Shown: positions 58,601 through 64,000 of the stretch, piece after piece
Position numbering within the stretch: the first letter of the stretch is position 1
Layout of the letters: each line of letters opens with the position of its first letter
Assembly (NCBI GenBank): GCA_964035545.1
Contig: OZ037765.1
Span: 19,462,698 to 19,526,697 of the forward strand
From: Bugula neritina
Lineage: Eukaryota; Bryozoa; Gymnolaemata; Cheilostomatida; Bugulidae
Direction: 5' to 3'
Length of the DNA stretch: 64,000 nucleotides
Position numbers and translations under genes: made by a program
The notes under the pieces: generated by a model
Told to the model about the DNA's origin: nothing
Database searches by the model: none
What the model saw: only the letters and a program-made list of their open reading frames with translations

Positions 58601-61600
58601 GAAATGAGGTGCTCCATTGGAACTCCTCCGACAGCTACTGGCTCAAGTTTAGCATAAGCAGCGTTGTAGCAACATTGAAAACTGCAAGTGCAGTAACAAA
58701 TCTGATATAGAGTTGACAAAAATCATTCTTTTCTGTTTTTAATAGCTAGCAACTAGCACACAACCAACTTTTACTTTAATTGTAGAAAAATGAAGTTACA
58801 CATTTTCAACAACTCCAAACATTAAAAGCAATAGTGTTTTTCTCATGATGCTTTTAATTTCTACAGCATAGTGTAATACTAGCAGACAACTTATACTGTG
58901 AAGTGCATTGGCAAAGTAGGTGCAGAAGCATAGTAGCAGTAGAAGCATAGTAGTAGTAGCAGTAGTGAGTAGCATTAGTGAGTAACAGTGGTAAGAGAAG
59001 TAGTAGTGGTGGTGGTGGTGGTGGTGGTGGTGGTGGTGGTGGTGGTGGTGGTGGTGGTGGTGGTGGTGGTGGTGGTGGTGGTGGTGGTGGTGGTGGTGGT
59101 GGTGGTGGTGGTGGTGGTGGTGGTGGTGGTGGTGGTGGTGGTGGTGGTGGTGGTGGTGGTGGTGGTGGTGGTGGTGGTGGTAGTGGTAGTAATAATAGCA
59201 GTAGTAGTAATAGCAGTAGTAGTAATAGCAGTAGTAGTAATAGCAGTAGTAGTAATAGCAGTAGTAGTAATAGCAGTAGTAGTAATAGTAGTAGTAGTAA
59301 TAGTAGTAGTAATAGTAGTAGTACTAGTAGTAGTGGTAAAAGTAGTAGTAGTAGTAATAGCAGTAGTAGTAATAGCAATAGTAGTAATAGTAGTAGTAAT
59401 AGTAGTAGTGGTAGGTGGAGTAGAATGTGCGGCAGGTAAAGCAGAATCTGAAGAACTAACCTCATTAGAAACAGTTCTCCTTCATGGAAAGTGAGCAATG
59501 TATGAACATGTTCTGAAAACAAGCTCAGCTTCACCTTAACATACGGTAGCATTCCTGACTCCTCAATCAAAGCAAAGTCAGTCTGTGAACAATGTATCTC
59601 ACAGTATGGCACCCGATGTGTTTGGTCCACAGTGAACTAAAACAAATTTAAATAATTCAACACGACTAATACTTTGTTGTTGCGCAAATGCGACTGACAA
59701 ATAACTGTGTGGTACTCTTATATCCTGCTGCTACACACAATCACGTTTTATTCATTTCTACACTTTTTCACAAGTGTTTAATTATGTCTTGGTTCCTTAG
59801 CCCTTCAAAGCACGGATGTAGAAGTATACGCACATACATATACCCATGAAACTAAAGAGATGCGAAGATATGTTATAAGTGTGCTCCACATACATTATAC
59901 ACAGAGTCAGGTGAATAAGGAAGCGTCAGTGAAGATTGCAGACATACTATTCTTCCATTTCCTGTTCCAGAACTTTCTTTTATCTCCACAGTATCCTTCA
60001 TGCGATACAGGTCAGAAACACTTATGGTTCTGTAGAATCTGTCAAAATTTGAATGAACTGTAACCTGTGTTCGGTTGTTAACTTGCTTTTAGTTCAAATT
60101 AAAGAAAACATGCATTAAGTTGAAATGGAGAAAGAAATTGTGTACCAAGTTCCAAAGCACAATAGTACTACAGCTAACAGGTCGTGAATGGTGGACAGTG
60201 GGGAAAAATAAAATCCGCCAACAGGTGACCTCTTGTTTATGTTTAGCAGTCCAAGAGTCTTATTTTCAGCCATAAATGTGCCAATAATGTATAAAAAATC
60301 AGCCTCCTCTCAAAGGAGGTGCTAAAACAAAACTGACTCAATAGAGAAAGGTCTTGTATAATATAAAGTAATTCTCAATATATGTATTTTAGCATAAATA
60401 AAATAAAGCAGAAGTTTAAGAAATAGAAAACATATTACCTTTTCTCAAAAAGTTCAATAAATTTGAATAAAGGTAAAGAACTGCCGGATACTTCACTTAA
60501 TATACTTGCAACTTCTCGCCTGTCAAAAAGAAGAAAGTTGTTAAGTAGAAATAGTAAGAAAGATTGTTCAAAAGGAAACACCACAGGAGCATTTAGAAGT
60601 AACCCTCACCTGACTCGCTGAGCTGCATCTGGAGATTCTGGAGTATACATGGTCACACTGATTCGCTTGTAACCAATTCTCTGATGATGGAAGTTGGCAA
60701 TGACAGCTCGAGCATCTTTCTCACTGGCCACAGTGACAATAGCGATAGACGTACCGTCACTCAGGGTGTCTACATTTATGTTCATCACCTAAACAAAAAG
60801 TTTAAAAATTTACAGAGCGCTTCTTACATGAACTGTAGAAAATGGCCAACATTATTTTACTAAATAATGCAAACATTTAATTCAGGAATTCCAACAGCCA
60901 AATTTCCAGTAGGTAAACTTTAATAGCAAAAGCAACTCTAAGTTTTAAATTGCCTCTGTAGCAGCAAGAAGGTGCAAATTAAAAATGTTAAAAATTAGTA
61001 ACTGACAAACAATTTATAAAATCTAATCTTTTTAAAATAAAACAGCACCCACCGAAATAAATTTAAAAATAGTGTAATACACCTCTAGTCACTATATTGA
61101 ACAAAATTCAATCCACAACTGAAAACCTTCTTAGACAGACATTTAATTCAAGAATTTCAACAGCCAAATTTCCAGTAGGTGAACTTCAATAGCAAAAGCA
61201 ACCCTAAGCTTTAAATGGCCTCTGTAACAGCAAGAAGGTGCAAATTAAAAGTTAGTAACTGACTAACAATTCTATGTGTCAATTTACAAAACCTTATTTT
61301 ATGAAAATAAAACAGTACCCACTGGAATAAATTTAAAAATAATGGTAATACACCCCTAGTCACTATATTGAACAAAATTCAACCCACAACTGAAAACCTT
61401 CTTAGACAGCAAGCACAGATAACTTACTTCAACAACTGGCGAAAAAACTGTTGATAAGAGGTTAATCCATTCTTTAGAAGTAATGTTGTAGTCTAAATTA
61501 GTCACTGCTATCTCCACCCCTTTGGTGGAACATGACTGTCCAACAATGGGCCGAGCTTGTCTACCACCAGGGGGGTTAAAAAGTGGCCAGGATTGTGAAT

Positions 61601-64000
61601 GGTGCAGGTGCCTGGAGTCCCAGTGCGAAGGAAACAGTTTGGGAGGCATACTCTGTAGCGATGATGTGCGATGATAGTCGGGTTTGGGGTGAGACGGTCC
61701 AGCGCCATGACATGATGACAGTGGTGGTGGTGATGATAACTTTAATCTAGAAAAAAATACAGACGTCTAAAATGGTAGACATAAGAGTCACCAGTTTGAA
61801 CCATTTAAAAGCAGGCTGAAGTCAAAACCTTACTGTGAAACATCTGGAACTGAGCATGGCAATGAGCTTTGGTCGAAGAATAAACACTTCATATTGGGAG
61901 GTGAGATGGCTGCTGCACAGGAAGTAGGCGGCGTTAGTAGAGGACCATATAGCCCAGTTGAGTAAGAGTGCCGCATGTCATTGCAAGGGTTGCTAAAAGA
62001 CAATGGAGGTCTTAGCCTGCTTCCAGGAGCCTTGCAGAAATATTCGGACTGGGGGGAGAACAAGTTGGGTTCTGCAACTGGCAATGGCGGCAGGTCGGGC
62101 ATGCACGGTAGCGTTGTACCAAAACTTTGAATGTTGAAGATTGATGGAATAGTTGCACTGTCTGGTGGAGTAGGTAGGCCTGCCACGTGGCTATATGGAT
62201 GTACCAGTCCTGCAAAGTATACAGAATTTAACCTGATAACAAAAAACAAGTAACCCTACAAAATTAAATTATGCAGATCGCAAATTATAATAGTGAATTG
62301 GGTCAAGAAAATAAAAAATTTTACCAAGTTTAGATGTGGGCGATATACTGCTAGTAACAACACTAGCAGTAGTGGGAGTTGTGAAACCACTTTTAACTGG
62401 TGTACAGGACTCGGCTGCTTGGTCAGCGTCAATAATCCTAGTGGCAGTGACCTTTGACCCATGTACATCTTGGTTGTGCATTCTCTTGCTTGCCCTGTGT
62501 ATAGTAAGAAGCTCCAGCTACAGCTGTGGCACAGAGAGATATAACACCACCATGAAAACTTACATACAACCTCTTAAAACAGAGACTACACTCAACTACA
62601 TAGTATAACATGATAACTACCATTAGATTCCATGGAATTTAAAATCTTGAAGCTTTAATTACATTTCAACCGAACATTAGTAATCCCAAGCACTTGTACT
62701 AAAAAATTAGGTTCATTTTTTCCTTTACTACACCGGTAAACTAAAAAAACTAATGGCAGTGACCATCATGATACCAACAAAAATATTATAAAAATAGTCA
62801 TTTCGGCAAACAATTTTTACACACTATTTACTTAGTAGAAAATGATTTAACTGAACAGTAAACTTAATTCTCAAGCAGAACAAATTACTTTACATATCAG
62901 TATTGAAACACTTTCAATTCCATAAGAAACAAAATCAAATCTTTAGTTGTATTTTAACACTATATAACTTTATCAACACAAACCACTCATCTGCAAAGTC
63001 AAATAACCGTCCCTTGCCAATTTTGTTCAAGAATCCAACTGATGTCTAACAAACGATTGACCTTTTATTATTGCCCATACTAGAAAAGCTATGAGAAAGC
63101 ACAAGGCTTTCAAACAAAAAGCTATTTATTTCCTATCATTTAAACGCCAAACTACAGCCTTAGCTAAAACATTGAGAAAGCTAGAGTGCATTTTACTTGG
63201 TTTTCCAACGCTAGCATTTCAAAATCATTAGACAGAAGCTTGGGATTTCCCAAGTAAATCAAGCATATCTTATATTAAAGACATAAACAAGGCTTTTTAA
63301 TAGGGCAGACAATTCTCACAAATAAGTATAACATCTTTAGGGAGTTACATTTTTATACACTTATTACTTTACAGCATCCAAGAGGCCAAAAGACCTGAAT
63401 TCTTATGATAGTTCTATTACTTTTACCTCTCAGCAAGAGTAGGCATGCTATACTGCAAGATTGCCATCTTTTTGGAGCAGTGAATGACAGAACCTTTTGT
63501 CTTATAAGCTAAAGAGTAGAGTCTAGATTTTATTTGACTTAGAGGAACATTAACTGGGAAGTTGGTTAGTTTCACCCAATTGACTTGCTCTCCATTGACA
63601 TCAAAGTCTTCCTGAAATTAAACACATCTACAGATTACCACAGGAGAAACCTACTAATGTTTATGCTGAAAGAAAATATGCCGTACAAAACTTTATACCA
63701 ATATACAGTAGTTGAAGATATTTTCTTTTTATTTTCCTAACATGCTAGTATTAAATCATAAATTAAGTAATAATCATTAACTTGAAAAAATAAATACATT
63801 TCACAGCTTAAAATCATTCAACTGCATTTTTCATTACCTTTTTTGAGTGTAGACAATTTTTAATAGCTTTTATAAAAATATGCTAAAAGACATTTCCATT
63901 TTTAAAATAACTATTTTAAAAACTAGTTTAGAAGTGTATTTTCTTAACATATTATACAAATAATGATGATAGATATTAATGTTGCAAATAATAGCCATTT
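52613..64000 (-). CDS. MARF1: MARF1 (limkain-b1) homologue, 5' part outside window
   Basis: RNA-binding regulator; in mammals it controls meiosis and retrotransposon silencing in oocytes and cleaves or destabilises mRNAs through its NYN domain. Exons: 63611-63427, 62494-62325, 62209-61834, 61746-61428, 60788-60610, 60519-60439, 60038-59894, 59636-59461, 58681-58500, 58200-57983, 57746-57603, 57294-57162, 56154-55952, 55405-55178, 54528-54325, 53512-53321, 52957-52777, 52698-52613; 1133 aa, all in phase. Domain order: an RRM-like unit ([11 protein letters not shown] ... AERASKRM), a Pro/Ser-rich linker, a second RRM ([20 protein letters not shown]), then about eight LOTUS/OST-HTH units to the C-terminus. 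The third and fifth share [16 protein letters not shown] and [11 protein letters not shown]. The NYN nuclease domain should lie beyond 64000. Confidence 0.94.
58928..59412. repeat. (GGT)n and (AGT/AAT)n trinucleotide tract
   Basis: 59006-59181 is an almost pure GGT run of about 58 units (ACC on the transcribed MARF1 sense strand), followed to 59412 by AGT/AAT units and preceded by AGT units. It fills most of the 779-base MARF1 intron 59460-58682 and comes within about 50 bases of the donor. The long Gly, Val, Pro or Leu frames here are repeat artefacts. Confidence 0.98.
60873..61409. repeat. 266-bp tandem duplication in a MARF1 intron
   Basis: Unit 1 60873-61138 and unit 2 61139-61409 align over their whole length, at roughly 88-90% by eye (for example AACAGCCAAATTTCCAGTAG and GAAAACCTTCTTAGACAG in both). 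Unit 2 ends 19 bases from the exon that ends at 61428. Confidence 0.95.

Noticed and set aside
58854-59494. Long open frames of poly-Gly/Ser, poly-Val or poly-Pro/Leu on both strands
   Set aside because: They are translations of the trinucleotide tract inside a MARF1 intron; the only coding part is the MARF1 exon 59636-59461.

Overview
This is a spliced metazoan nuclear window: AT-rich introns with GT-AG junctions, intergenic DNA full of short repeats, and one intact-looking Ty3/gypsy LTR retrotransposon. The proteins are clear animal orthologues (BBS2, Aurora kinase, sideroflexin, MARF1). Intron style and the tRNA-derived SINE look like a spiralian or other marine invertebrate, but the sequence does not let me name the phylum or species. 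I joined exons by hand, using codon phase and family similarity; every join listed keeps phase.

Layout: (1) <1-5460, minus: tetraspanin, 3' end off the left edge. (2) 5517-8619: AT-rich spacer. (3) 8620-12393, plus: Aurora kinase, 7 coding exons, 359 aa. (4) 13028-13390, minus: possible small intronless gene. (5) 14498-21525, minus: complete BBS2, 15 coding exons, 725 aa. (6) 21648-28549, plus: LTR retrotransposon with apparently identical 563-bp LTRs and a GTAT target duplication, inserted 123 bp upstream of the BBS2 start codon. (7) 28554-31486: AT-rich repeat region. (8) 31487-37274, plus: complete sideroflexin, 9 coding exons, 332 aa. (9) 38244-39077, minus: last exon of an unrecognised gene. 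(10) 41357-50756, minus: coiled-coil gene of the MTCL/SOGA type, 6 exons, about 1009 aa. (11) 52613 to beyond 64000, minus: MARF1 (limkain-b1), 18 coding exons seen, 5' end with the NYN domain off the right edge.

The genes are unrelated housekeeping, ciliary and germline or RNA-regulation loci with no operon logic. No bacterial-type system or CRISPR array is present. The most unusual signals are structural: a 33-bp, in-frame tandem repeat that multiplies a sideroflexin splice donor; two inverted copies of a tRNA-derived SINE in one sideroflexin intron; a dispersed element whose two halves lie in different relative orientation at 14.6 kb and 40.4 kb; a 113-bp foldback hairpin; a 266-bp tandem duplication and a 0.5-kb trinucleotide tract next to MARF1 splice donors; and a very young retrotransposon beside BBS2 whose gag is out of frame at one point.
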